A stretch of 64,000 nucleotides of DNA from Portulaca oleracea. Its lineage: Eukaryota > Streptophyta > Magnoliopsida > Caryophyllales > Portulacaceae. Below the pieces are notes generated by a model that did not search any database, had not been told where the DNA came from, and saw nothing but the letters and a program-made list of their open reading frames with translations. Shown one piece after another: positions 11,838 through 24,164 of this stretch (position 1 is the stretch's first letter; the number at the start of each line of letters is the position of its first letter). Both the position numbers and the translations under genes were made by a program. Where the stretch lies: assembly GCA_029582165.1 (NCBI GenBank), contig CM055876.1:29023317-29087316 (forward strand), in the 5' to 3' direction.

Positions 11838-12495
11838 TAAGATCGAAGAACACTGAAAGCAACCACAAACAATGAAAGATAATGGCTTAAGAGAAATCAA
11901 AAATTGACACCAGAGCTTTAACGTGGAAAAAACCACAAAACCGATGCACTTGTAATATGAGGATTACATATACAACTGTTGTGTTTATCTCTATCTCACT
12001 TGATTACAATGGATAAATAATAAGGAGAGACTGATCCCAATATATACCTAATGACACAGAGAAATCTAGGTAAAAAATAATGATTTCCGCCGCAGAAAGC
12101 AATTGGGCCTCAGAGGCTCAGTCACGTGTGTAGAACCTAAAACGACACGAGCAACTTTCCCTCTGACGCGGGTGGCGCCTCGAAAATTACCTCCTCTGTC
12201 TTGCACACGGGTAGTGCCCCGGATGACACGGGTTGCGGGTACCTTGTATGAGAGCGACGAGGGTAGAGCCGATGTTCAGCGCAGGTGGCGCCTAAAGGCG
12301 CACGTGGCACCTCCCACTCATTGTCTCCTTCTTGGGCGTGAGTGGCGTCCAGAGATGCAGGCTGCGTCTCACTCTTCTACTTCCTCCTTCTCCTCATTTG
12401 GTCTCCACACACAACATGATAGGGATTTACTCTTCTCATATTTTTACCTAAACTCTCTCCCATGTATATATATATACATAGAGTTGTGAATGGAC
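11838..12495 (-). repeat. 5' LTR of the truncated copia element (outer end uncertain)
   Basis: On the minus strand this LTR ends ...cgatcttatca, two bases before the tggtatcagagc PBS. It contains a GC-rich block with repeated ggtggcgcc-like words (about 12160-12310). On the minus strand a TATA-like tatatatatatacatggg lies at 12463-12480 and could act as the LTR promoter. The outer boundary cannot be fixed because the partner LTR is missing; 12490-12560 is an estimate. The short plus-strand open frame at 12103-12489 lies inside this LTR and is not considered a gene. Confidence 0.6.
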
Positions 12496-12791
12496 CCAGT
12501 CATTTAGGTGGGTTATTATCTAGTTTTGCTTAACCCAATCTTTTTTTTTTTTTTGCTAATTTGCCGCCATTAACCCAATTTTATTTCATCCGAAATAAGT
12601 GTTAGAGCACAAAAAAATAGCCCTAATAAAAAAATGAGCATGGACAATAAAAAAAATACCCATCCTACAATAAGATGTCACTCCTAAACCATCCCCCAAA
12701 TCTTTTTACTATTTCTTACCGCATGTAAACTCACCTGATTCTTCTATAAAGCACGTGAAGTGATAAAAAAGAAATGAGATAGTAGTAATAA

Positions 12792-13199
12792 AAACGAAAC
12801 AGATTCTACCATAGTTGAATTTATTTTCAACTATGGTAGTTGAAATGTATAATTGCCCTTAATTTTACTATTAAAAATTAAAATTAATATATATATTCAC
12901 CATTGGACTTGTTATAATAAGTAAATCTATATGTTAAGTTAAATTTTTTTACAAAATTGAATATTTTAAAGGAAATTCTACCATGGTTGACTTTTTTTCA
13001 ACTATCGTAGTTGAAAAGTGAAAAACCATTAGTTTTACCATAAAAATTCAAAATCAATGTAGGTTGATTAAAATAACTTGATATAATAATTAATCATGTT
13101 TAAAGGATACAAATATTTTTAAAAAATATGATTTATTTTTAATAAATTAATGATATAAAGTTTTCAACTCCCAGTTAATTTTCAACTATGGCAGAATTT
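12792..13199. repeat. Tandem foldback repeats ('ttctaccatagttgaa' family)
   Basis: At 12796-12845 a hairpin pairs ttctaccatagttgaa with ttcaactatggtagtt. At about 12972-13199 a second unit starts attctaccatggttgac and ends, inverted, ...ttttcaactatggcagaat. A third member occurs at 42572-42810. The copies look like a small non-coding foldback MITE family. No clear target duplications were identified. Confidence 0.55.
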
Positions 13200-13560
13200 T
13201 CAAACAATATTTTGGGAAGTGTAAAGAGGGACCGGAATTATGGTCCCCAGGGAATAAATAAAACGCAAGAAATGTGAAATAATTAGGAGGTGGGTGAGTC
13301 AACAAAACAATGCCGAATTACCGAGGTCAACAATGAGATGATTACGTGTGTCACAATATCACCCCTGCAACCGACGGTCTGGATGGATCATGGCCCTACT
13401 AGTTGGGCCCACTAACGCTCGATGTTTCTTTTATATATGGGCCGTACCGTTGTTACATGTTCACTTGTCCCCATGGGCCCAACCCATTATGCCCGCCCAC
13501 GAACGTTGCATAGCTGACGTGTCTCTTCGACGCCTCCCATAAATGACGTGGAACCATATC
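13200..13560. other. Comparatively GC-rich segment with ACGT motifs, no gene
   Basis: This stretch is richer in G and C than its surroundings. It contains several ACGT cores (tacgtgtg near 13344, gctgacgtgtc near 13513, atgacgtgg near 13543) and multiple gggccca/gggcc words. Such motifs occur in plant promoters (bZIP and TCP-type sites), but no transcription unit follows on either strand. It may be a promoter remnant or captured regulatory DNA. Confidence 0.3.
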
Positions 13561-13726
13561 GAAACATTTACTGGATTAAACCATGAAAGTAGAAGTATGG
13601 TCATTTTATTAACAACTATAGACTGATTTTCGAAGTATGCAGTACAAAACATGCAAGTTCATATATAAAGAAGTAAAACTTGCATATATGATAAATGAAG
13701 TGAATTAAATAGAGTCTATTAATATA

Positions 13727-13983
13727 CTCCCTTCGTTTCATATTAACTGTTATCTTTGAAAATTGTACAGTCAAATCTATGAAAGTTTAACTATAAATTT
13801 TTCAATATATACAATGACTTATTATATAAAATTACTATCATTAGATTTGTAACGAAAAATACTATTATAAAAGTATAATATTGTAATTGTTAATAAAATA
13901 TTATGTAAGAAATTATCAATCAAAGAGTGACATTGGAGACCGTGATAGTCAACAAAATGACAGTTAATATGGAATGGAGGGAG
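13727..13983. mobile_element. Stowaway-like MITE
   Basis: It begins ctcccttcgtttcatattaa and ends ...taatatggaatggagggag, flanked by TA (13725-13726 and 13984-13985). The interior resembles the degenerate copy at 1317-1560. Confidence 0.85.
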
Positions 13984-15898
13984 TAGAAAGTTTAATAATT
14001 AAGAGCTTGTCTGATAGAATTTGAGACGAGATATTTTTGATAGAAAATTTCCTTAGCCTTTTTTGAAAAACAATTTATTGAATTTAACGGTGAATGATAA
14101 ATCCCACATTAAGATTTTTCTATTCATTTGATACATTTAAGAGTAGAAAAATTTGTCAATGAATCAAAGTAGAGTGATTTTTTTTTTTTTTTGTTTTGAG
14201 AAGAAATTTCCAACGCACCATAAATTTGTATTGATCGAGTTTAAAAGTGGAAAATTAGCACATACTTATCTAAGCCTAACAGTCTCCTAGTACATTAGCA
14301 ATGTGGTTGTGCATTTACATTCCACATATAGTTCTCATTTTTAATCTTCTCACTAAGCATTAAATTTTGGTATTTTTCTAAAATGTAAAAATTATGTACA
14401 CGTAATTAGTAGACCATATTTATCCTTATATTAGACATAAAATTTATGGATAATTACTTTTAAAATAAGCCCTGAGCGCCGTAGTAAACAAATATATATA
14501 CCTTTCACAAAATTTTCTCAACCCACAGACATTCTTTACTAAACATACTCACATTTATGAGTATATTATAAGTAAAAATATATTCACGAGCAACTTGATT
14601 AGAGTAAACCTAATCCAGATGAACACCAGCCAACTTTTTCTACTTATTCACAAATATGGATAGAGTGTTTCAAAATTATAATCAACTAGTGGAATTTGAT
14701 TTAAAAATTATTTAAAATTTAGGCAGTATTTAAGGTTAATGAGGTAATTATTATTCAATTATTTTAGATGAAAAATCCTTCGAGACTATACAGTTATGGT
14801 TTTATGGATGATTGGATGAAACATAAGTTCAATTATTTGTGGTAGATTGTAATATGTGGGATCCATTTTTCAGTATAGAGTCTATGTGCCCTAATATTCT
14901 CCACGTATTATTAATTTTTAAGGTTCCTATTTATCATAAGATAGAGATGTATTATAATATTTACTTAATATGGATCTAAGCTTTTAAATGCCATCTCATG
15001 AATAATAAATCCAATACCAATTTAAATTTTAGTTAAAAATTATTAACATTAGTATGTTGGTTTATTCTATAAACTAGTTCACTTTATAATAATGAAAAAA
15101 CAATAAACAATGTCACAGTTCAGAACAATATATATGGTTGATATTTATAGCTATCTATTGAATTTAATTATCTTGAAAATACCTCAAAAAGAAAAAAAAA
15201 CTTATCTGTAAAAATATTTTAAAAATAAAACAAAACAGAGATTATACTTTTTTTTGGAAGTACAACAAATGGTTCATAAAGATTATAATATCACATGGAA
15301 TGTTGGATCATTATTAGTAGATTTTTTTTAATAGCAAGGATATATAACAATCAATTTATATATGGCTACCATTTTTCTTGGACTTATTAATAGTAGGATA
15401 ATTAAAAATCATTCATCTCGACTTTGAGCCGCGCCTAAGGTTTTTGGGAAAAAAGCAAATTCTAACTTACAATTTTATTATTGTCAAGTTAAATTTAGAC
15501 CTCAATTGTTTTTGCTATCAATCACCGAGTTAAGTAAGTTTGAGAAGACTTGTAAAAGAAACAGATGTAGCTATATTTTGCAAATAATGAACTAGCAGAA
15601 TGGTGAAATTTTAATTATAGAAGATCAAATTGGAGAACAAAAATAATGGAGATCAAAGTCCAATTTAGAAATAAAATAATTATAAATTGAGATTATTATT
15701 AATTTTGAATACCTAGAATACAAAATTATTTCATTCTAATTTTTCTTATTATTAAGAGTAAATGCAAAATTAATATCCTAGGAATCAAATAGCATATGTC
15801 CCTCTGCAATTAAGCTAGTTGGAGTTGATGAAAAGGGATCGGATGAAAGGATCATGCTTTATGTTACCCATTTGGGCCCCCCAATAACCCCCTCCCCC

Positions 15899-15939
<41 letters not shown>

Positions 15940-16395
15940 CTACGCACTTTGTGTTTCTTACCTGAATTTGATATAAATCAAAAATTAAAATACAATATTA
16001 CCATTTTCATTGTTATTTAGGTTGTCAAGTTATCCAATTCAAAATTTAAATGCCATACATGAATAAAGGTGAGTGATGAGAATTGTCAGATTTATTGATG
16101 AAGGCTAAAACGTTGATGAAGGTTATTAGTGGAAGATCAAACACAAACGTTGTATTGCCTATTGAAACGTTACTGTGAGTAACGTTTAGAAAAACTCAGC
16201 TTAAACGCTAATTATAAAATCATCCGCTAATTTACCGAACAGATAAAATTGAACAAAATAGAGTTTTGACAAGTCAAAACTTTAAACGCTATGTGAAACA
16301 CTATTGTCGAACAGGGCCTAAGCCTTAATTATAGACATTAATGAAACTATATTAATTTCCACATTGGCATAGTTTTGAGTTGAAATAAATTACTA
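13984..16395. other. AT-rich intergenic DNA with a TAA microsatellite and a MITE end
   Basis: No gene is apparent. A (TAA)n microsatellite spans 15901-15935, preceded by a C-rich stretch. From roughly 16100 to 16318 the sequence contains aacgctaa and ccgctaattta words and ends gaacagggcc followed by TAA (16319-16321). This is the right end of a Tourist-type MITE related to the one entering the window at 63671. Its left end could not be placed. Confidence 0.5.
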
Positions 16396-16594
16396 CCCCT
16401 TTGTTCTTATTTAAATGTCACTTTGAGAAATTAAGATGATTAATAAAACTAAAAATATATATAAATTAATTAATAAAAATGAAAAATAGAAATATAAATC
16501 TGGTAAAATTATTTTCAGAATATAAAATAGTAGATAATTAACAATGAAAAAAGTTAGCTAGATGAATAAATACAATAATTAGGGAGGAAGGGAC
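16396..16594. mobile_element. Degenerate Stowaway-like MITE
   Basis: It starts cccctttgttcttatttaaa and ends ...attagggaggaagggac, with TA at 16394-16395 and 16595-16596. At 199 bp it is shorter than the other copies, and its ends have diverged. Confidence 0.6.
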
Positions 16595-16596
16595 TA

Positions 16597-18598
16597 ATGA
16601 TTATTGAATGCTTGTTACAATAAATTAGGAATATGTTTGTCACAACTCACAAAGCTCAAACATGCTCTGATTTGTTTAATTAGGCATTTATGTATAGTGT
16701 AATCATAGATTTGACTAATGCTTATTGAATGCTAATAGAATTTAGTTATAAAAATCAAAACAACTATATCTCCAGTATAATTAAGCTAAACGTAAGGTTT
16801 GAGGGGTCTGTATATAGCCCGTCTTCCTCTATATACTAAAATGCATGTAAAAGTTAATTCCGACAAATTTAAAAAATTAGTTTATAAAAGTTATTTTAAA
16901 AATCTTTTTCGTATCCCTTTGATGCACCAGAATTTAAGAAATTTATATTAAAATTTACCAAACATCGTTACTTACCTTTTTTTTTTTTTAAATAATATGT
17001 AGTACTAGTATTTTCTTTGAGATGTTAGTGGTGAGATTATGGAATGGAAGGTTTATGAATTGAAATACGAATATCATAATTGGTCGACTTATCTTCAAGA
17101 GTGAGAGCATGGATGACTTGATGTCAAAATTAAGATAACAAAGCACTATAGCAATACAATAGCAGGTGTGGAATCATCTCAATCTATCTGAAGGTGAAGG
17201 TCTAATGGTAATTTTTATAATCTAAGACATAATAGTTTTTCACTCTCTCACACAGTTTTGGGCTTGAAGAGTAAATACTTTAAATTCTCACTTCACCTTG
17301 TGTAAATAAATATCAAACGTTAAGATTTGAATTTGAGACCTCTTAATCAATTTGACTCTGATTCAAGTAGTATCATCTCAACCAAAAACTTGAATTGATA
17401 GTTGAAGACCCATTATAATTTTATACAAGCATTAGGAATCAATTATAGAAAAAGATATTTATTTAATGAAGCAAAAGCAATACAATAAATAAGTAATCTA
17501 ACAAGTAACAATAAACTTGAGACACTTATTTAAGAAATATAGCACTATTTTGTCCCTAAATAATTGTCACCAAAAATTATTTTCACAAAACCAATTACTC
17601 AATGATTATAAGTAATTGAGTAAAAGTTTTACACATTAGCAAAAGTACCCTTTGAAATATCTTTGGAATATGATAATAAAAACATTTATCGGGGATTGAA
17701 TGGTTATTATAGTTATTGAAATTGTAAAAGTTGGATAATTTGACAAATAAAAAAGACGAAAAAGTTAAATAATTTAATAAATAAAAAAAGACTGAAATAG
17801 TAATTATACTTCCTCCTCTCCATTTATTTGTCACCTACTCTTAAAGACTGAAATAGTAAAAGTTGGATAATTTGACAAATAAATGTTTTGCAATCTTCAA
17901 TCTTTGTTTCTTGTCATATTATTCTTAAATAACAGTTTACTAATACTCCCTCCGTCCTAAAATATTTATTCCCTTTGATTTAGCACGTATTTTAAGGAAA
18001 AATAACAAATTAATCTCAATTAGCAATAAAATATTAATAATATTCTTAATTTTAAATTCAAATCTTCTATTTATACTTTCCCTCTCATATTTAAATTTTT
18101 TAAATTTCAAACTAAGGGTATTTTAGTAATTTCCATAAAATAAAAGTTTCTATTTTAAAAAAGTGGACATAATTTTGTTACATCTAAAAATGGAATAGTG
18201 GACAAATAAATTTGGACGGAGAGAGTAGTTATAACTTAATGTTTACCATAGTATTTTCCGTAATGCATTGGATCTAATAATAGTAGTTTAATGTAATAGA
18301 AGATTGTAAGTATGAAATAAATTGATAGTCAAGATTTTTAATGTTTGATTGATACAAGAATCATAAGAATACATAAAATAAGAAGAAAAGAATATTAACT
18401 ATTATGAGGTCTATGAACAATTTTTTTTGAACATCACTTAGGTGTGCCAAATTTATGGGTAAAAAAATAGTTGGGTAAAAGTTAAATTTTGATAACTTTT
18501 GATAATTTTTGGTAGTTTTTGGCAAATTTACAGTGATATATCAAAATTAATTTTTTTTTTATGCTTTAAGATTGGTAATTTTTAGTAAATTTAGATAA
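16597..18598. other. AT-rich intergenic DNA, including a Stowaway copy
   Basis: No gene is recognised. The segment contains the Stowaway element at 17946-18225 (listed separately). From about 18470 it contains 'ttttgataacttttgataa' repeat sequence, which continues on the far side of the LTR element at 20479-20510; that element therefore inserted into this repeat. Confidence 0.5.
17946..18225. mobile_element. Stowaway-like MITE
   Basis: It begins ctccctccgtcctaaaatat and ends ...aatttggacggagagag, flanked by TA (17944-17945 and 18226-18227). It is 280 bp and non-coding. Confidence 0.87.
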
Positions 18599-18603
18599 AA
18601 ACT

Positions 18604-19212
18604 TGTTAGACCTGGCTCAGATACCCTTGTGAGGATCTGATACCACTTGTTAGGATCGAGGTAAAATAAAAGGCCTAGTATTTGCAGCGGAAGAGGAAAT
18701 TATCAGGATGTATAAATTGAGAAGAAGTATAACAAGATCGGTAATTAAAATAGAGAGTATAGTGACACAAGATATATGTTGAAACCCAAATTGGGAAAAA
18801 AAATCACGGACGATAACGGAGCAGTAATCCACTAGTATAAGGAGAGAGTTTATAAGAGAGATCCCAAACGGCTATATAACACAACGAAATCGACGGCAAG
18901 ATCTCTAGGGATTAATATCACAACGAGAATAAACTGAAGGCAAAATAACTCTCAAAAAATAGTCTCACAACCTAGGGATGGGTAGAGGTGAAGAATGCTC
19001 TGTGTGTTGTGTGTATGAATAGGTGAATAAAACCTTCTATTTATAGGAAAAACTTCCTATAAGCCTAAGACTCCCACTCCAATTAGATTTAGAATCTAAT
19101 ACAATTAGGAAACCTAACATAATAAGGAAACCTAAATAATATCCTAATACAATTAGGAAACAAATAGTTGTGGGATCAAGAGACTGGGTGATTTTAGGAC
19201 ACTTTCCTAACA
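18604..19212 (-). repeat. 3' LTR of the short LTR element
   Basis: This 609-bp LTR starts (plus strand) tgttagacctggctcag and ends ...acactttcctaaca. The first 44 bp are the captured leader/PBS-like extension, and the older boundary tgttaggatcgagg lies at 18648. A TATA-like tataaata (plus-strand tatttata, about 19037-19045) precedes the presumed transcription start in element orientation. Confidence 0.88.
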
Positions 19213-19291
19213 ATCTCTACCTTGGACTAAATTCTCTGGTACCGTCGTAGAACCCCGAAGGGCAATCAGATGTGATGAGCATAAATTGAAT

Positions 19292-19824
19292 TCAAGTCAC
19301 CCTTGAACTCAGTAAGAAATGAGGTTGTAGAACCGGCTGTAGAACCTGTAGTAGTTGAACCCTGTGGAACATAATAACCGCCTTGCCTGGAGGTTGTAGA
19401 ATAGGTATTGTTGGAACTCTCTTTAAACTTCGATCTGGCTTTGCTAGAACCCCATTATTAGTAGTTTCACCTCGAAAAACCAAGCCTTCAGCTTTATCAG
19501 AAAGCACTTCAAGATCAAATTTTTTCTTAGACATCAAATTAGATTTGACATCCTCGAAAGACAGGGTTTTATATGACATAACTTCTTTAAAGTGCTTGTA
19601 GGAATGAGGCAAAGAGACAACCAACAAAATAACTTTATCCTCATCTTCAATATTAACATCCAAATTTGCCAGATCAATAATAATTGGAGTTACCTTCATC
19701 AAGATATTTTTGAACTCTCCAAATACTGAAACTAATCACACCGTCAAACTTCTCAATATCAGACTTAACTGTAGACATCCCGAACTAGGCAGAAAAAAAG
19801 ATTAAACCTCGCCCTGATACCACT
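19292..19824 (-). pseudogene. Copia-type gag remnant in the short LTR element
   Basis: A minus-strand open stretch (19702-19292) encodes part of a copia UBN2/gag domain. It includes LPHSYKHFKEVM and LSFEDVKSNLMSKKKFDLE, the characteristic C-terminal half of this gag. The upstream part is frameshifted, there is no zinc knuckle, and all pol functions are absent. The element could only have moved with proteins supplied by a relative. Confidence 0.75.
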
Positions 19825-20473
19825 TGTTAGATCTGACTCAAATACCCTTGTGAGGCTCTGATACCACTTGTTAGGATCGAGGTAAAATAAAAGGTTTAGT
19901 ATTTGCAGCGGAAGAGGAAATTATCAGGATATATAAATTGAGAAGAAATATACCAAGATCAGTAATTAAAATAGAAAGTATAGTGACACAAGATTTACGT
20001 GGAAACCCAAATCGGAAAAAAAAACCACAGACGGCAACGAAGCAATAATCCACTAGTATAAGGGGAGAGATTACAAGAGAGATCCCAAACGACTATATTA
20101 CACAACGAGATCGACGTTAATATCTCTAGGGGTTAATAGCACAACGAGAATAAACTGAAGACAAAATAACTCTCAAAAAATACTATCACAACCTAGGGAT
20201 GGGTAGAGATGAAGAATGCTCTATGTGTTGTGTATATGAATAGGTGAATAAAACCCTCTATTTATAGGAAAAACTTCCTATAAACTTAACTTGACATTCA
20301 CTCCAATTAGATTTAGAATCTAATACAATTAGGAAACCTAACATAATAAGGAAACCTAAATAATATTAGGTAACCTAGCATAATAAGGAAACCTAAATAA
20401 TATCCTAATACAATTAGAAAAAAAATAATTGTGGGATCAAGAAACTTGGTGATTTTAGGATACTTTCCTAACA
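19825..20473 (-). repeat. 5' LTR of the short LTR element
   Basis: This 649-bp LTR ends ...ggatactttcctaaca. Like its partner it carries the 44-bp PBS-like extension at 19825-19868. It is longer than the left LTR mainly because of a tandem duplication of the aaggaaacctaaataatat region (20340-20403). Numerous single-base differences between the LTRs indicate an old insertion. Confidence 0.88.
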
Positions 20474-20478
20474 AAACT

Positions 20479-23400
20479 GATAAATTTTGATAAATTGAAG
20501 TTACCTATAAATTTGACTGGCCCTTAATTGTTTTTTGGGTACACTAATAAAGCAAGTGATGATTTATTATCTTTCTTGATTTCACATCTTCGTAATATAA
20601 TACATTGCAATATGATGTGGTGTACAATATATGTTTGCTCATTAATCAATTTCAAATAGAGATAATGATGACAATAATAGGACTAGGGTAGCTTGTGTCT
20701 TCTTTTTGCCAACAAGTAACCCAAAAGTAGGGGCAAGACAGTGGGAAGAAGAGAGGAAAAGAAAAGGAAAAGATAACTAAAGGTAACTGAATTAATACTA
20801 AAGTAAAAAAAAAAGGGGAAATGCTTCAAAATAGGAAAAAAGTAGGGAAAAAGAAATAGGCTTTAATTATTGTTTTGTGGCCCTCATTTTAGTTTAGGAT
20901 GGCCCAGTTCCTGCCATATTCTTCCAGGCCCATTCTTGTTTACCCCTTTTTCTAATCATTTTCGCTGCACTGCTTTTTTTTTTTTCCAATTTTTTCCCCT
21001 AAACGATAATAAAAAAAATCTGTTAATTCAGGTGGATCAATTAAATATAATTCAGGCTTACATGGAAGTTTAGGTAAATATGAGTCATAAATATTTTGAT
21101 TTTGGATAAATGTACATACTTTGATTTCAGCCAATTTTCAGATCAACCTAATAGATAATGATGATCAAGATTTATTTTTATTATTCTTTGAAAAAAAATG
21201 GTGTTTCTTAATTATATATACGATTATTTGTAATGATGGATTGTTATAAATATTTCGATATAAAACAGAGAAATAATATATGGTTGAATTATTTTTGTAG
21301 TCACAAATCCCAACTAAAAGTTCAAAATTTAAATGAAACTAAAGTAAAAAAAAAAAAAAGAGAAGGGTTAAACACTCAAATTTGCGAGTCGATTTCGACT
21401 TATTACTTTACAAATATTTTGGATTTGGGCTGAGAAAATCATGTTAAGAAATGAAAACCAAAACTATTCGGCGGGCTCAAGTCGGGTCAAATTTTCAAAG
21501 GCCATTTGTGTAAAATTTTAAAACAAGATGTATCCAACTATGGTATGTTGTTAGAATTGGGATCCTGGTTAGGATCCAAGGGGTAGTTAGAATTGGATTA
21601 AAGTCACGTAGGATCGTGGATCAGATGTAGAATGTAGATTGTGGATTAGAATGTAGATCGTAAAATCTCAGTAACAATGTCCTCTTTAAAATTCCCAACC
21701 ATGTATATCCATGGTCATCCACATCTTACATCAATTACAGCATCTGCTAATTTCACTGAACACATTGTATACAAATAGCTACTTAGATATCTAGAAGCTA
21801 TTCGCTAATGTCCAGCAGCTATCCGCTACCTCAATAGCTATCTGCTATACTATCCGCTGCTAAATATGTTACTTTAGCTGAATAGGGCCTAACTTTTCTT
21901 TTTTCTCTAACTTTCAAATTTATAGACTTAAGTTCCCCTAAAATATTCTCTTAGAAAAAAAATTCACCTAAAATATACTTTTGCCATTTTTTGAACATTT
22001 TTTTGGAAATACGTACCACCCATAAATTTTGAACAAGAAATATTGTGAGATTTAATTTTGAACCTACTTATGTTACAATCTCCTTTTTAAAAGATCTGGC
22101 TATGCTATTTCCACCTAATAAGGTCCCGATCCACTTTTTAATAACTTGTCTCTATCTTCATTTATCTCACAAATTTCTATTATATGTTTATCAATTGTTA
22201 TATGGTCCACCTTAGAATATCCACGATTCATGGTGTGCATAACTACGTTGTGGTAATCCATGAAGTCGGAATCGATTCTTGGGAGTAGCAGCAGTGCGTG
22301 TATCTCGATTTCCTTCCCACGTGGTGGTGGACTCATTACACTTTCCCTGAGATAGGGGGCCTAGTGGGTGGCCTGACTTACCAATATAAAAAAAAGTTAA
22401 ATCTTAAAAAGTTAATCAATGTTTATTATAAATTTATCATAAGTTTATTAATATTATTGCAAAACTCATCAATATTTTTTAATTTATCAATTTTTTTTAC
22501 ACAAATTTATCACATAAAAATTAGCTTATTATAATATATGTAGTGAATCTAGGTAGGTTTACCACAATGTACACTATAGTCTGCGTGCATTCATTTGAGG
22601 ATATTCTTACAACATTAATTTGACAATTTCACATGTAAATACTAAATATATAGGCACATCATTTTCATGATTCCGTGCCTTATGTTTAGACTAGAGGGAA
22701 ATTATTGGAAGTAAAATTTTGAAAAAAGGGGTGTAATTTTCACGTATGAAAAAGACTTGAAGATATAGCTATCACTTCAATAGTTCACAAATTTTCCTTT
22801 CTGAATAATTGATTTTCACCAAATATTTTTAACAAATACAAGTATACATATATGGGCAGATTTTTTTCCCCTTTACTTTAATCCGCCTACTAACAGTTTG
22901 ATGAAAGAAAATTACAAATTCACTTGTTTGTTTACTTTTTATTATGAAATAGCAGATTCACTGTATTTCTTCAATCCTATTATTTCTTTAAAAAACTCTT
23001 CATGAGTTGGAGAAAGTGTAACACACTGGATATGTGGTCAAAGTGTGACTTAAAACGTTTAAAATGACTATTTATATCAACAAGGTACACCTTCTTTATG
23101 GTAAGGTCATCCGTTGGAAACTCCTCAGTTAAACGTGTGAGCGAGGGCGAATTATGCTGGAAAGACTTGTACATGGTGATTTGTGGGGCCAATCAACGAT
23201 CCTTGAAGCAGTTATTGCATGCATTGCTTTGATTAACAGGCTTTTACGCAGGTACACTTCTGTTGCGTTATATGGGGGTCACCCTAGGCCTCAAGCCTAC
23301 TAGATTGAACCAAACTGATTGTATGGGCAACGGCGTTTTGTTCATTTATTTTTTTCGAAATTAACCCCTCACATTCTCCGTTCGTTTTGTAATTTTTCTC

Positions 23401-24164
23401 GCCAATCCGCCATCTTGTCACTGATGGATAATTCCTCTGTTCTCAATTCTGAAATTTTAGGACAATTTTACTACTACTATTTTCCAAGGACTTCGTATTA
23501 ATGTGGACAATTTCTGGATTCAATCGATCAAAACCAACGCCATTTAATTTCCCTTTGTAACCCCTGGCAAAATGTCAGTCATTGTGGTTTAAATTATGTA
23601 CGTAAACTCTTCAAATTGCGTAAATTGAACAAACAAGGCGAAAATGAAAAAACAAACCAATAAGACGAATAAGTTTTATTTTCAGTTCAAACAACCAGAA
23701 ATTTCGTGCTTCTTTCTGCAGTTAGCTCAAACTAAAAGAAAGACTGCATTATAGTCAGTCAGTTGTATATAACAAACATGGGGGTGAAGCATACATACAT
23801 ACATACATGTCCCCCCTGAGATGGAGATGGAGTTAGGGTAACACATTACACTAGCTACAAAAGTCGTCACGAACCCAGAAACAAAAAGAACAAAAAAAAC
23901 CCACCTTCCTAATTAAAATTAAGCATCAACAACCTAAGTGGTTAAAAATGCCTCTTCCCTGTCCTGTACATACCAACATACTACAGGAAGGAAGAACTCC
24001 TTAATTAGATTTCAACTCAGCAGAAACGGGGATATATATTCAGCTTCTGCATATGTGTGGGAAAAAAAAAGACTATATACAAATCCCAATATATGTGTAT
24101 ATGTTAACACCTCTCTGACATTCTCTACGCACTGTGTGTGTGTGTGTTTTGATCGATTGATTGA
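20479..24164. other. AT-rich intergenic DNA, MITE remnants and 3' flank of the RopGEF gene
   Basis: No gene is recognised. A foldback related to the one at 915-1072 spans 21547-21676. A Tourist-type right end (ctgaatagggcc followed by TAA) lies at 21878-21892, preceded by repeated 'agctatccgct' words. The segment from about 23650 to 24164 is the probable 3' UTR and terminator region of the RopGEF gene. It contains a (CATA)n run near 23791-23807 and a (TG)n run near 24134-24147. Confidence 0.45.

Larger units (their letters stand above)
18604..20473 (-). mobile_element. Short LTR retroelement with PBS-containing LTRs, TSD aaact
   Basis: This minus-strand element has LTRs at 18604-19212 and 19825-20473, and the 5-bp duplication aaact lies immediately outside (18599-18603 and 20474-20478). 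Both LTRs have tgttag/ctaaca termini. On the minus strand the order is 5' LTR (right copy), PBS gtggtatcaggg (19813-19823), a gag remnant, a polypurine tract ccaaggtagagatt (19213-19228), then 3' LTR. The internal region is only 612 bp. Each LTR carries an extra 44 bp at its PBS-proximal end (18604-18647 and 19825-19868) that itself contains a PBS-like gtggtatcaga. The right LTR also has a roughly 38-bp internal duplication near 20340-20403. The LTR sequence matches that of the element at 29239-30882, so they are one family. Confidence 0.9.

Noticed and set aside
12103..12489. 128-codon plus-strand frame
   Set aside because: It lies within the LTR of the minus-strand copia element, is Arg/Pro/Ser-rich without motifs, and has no plausible gene structure.
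23150..23210. Possible retroelement integrase motif (LERLVHGDLWG on the plus strand)
   Set aside because: The match is about a dozen residues with no supporting motif on either side; too short to call.
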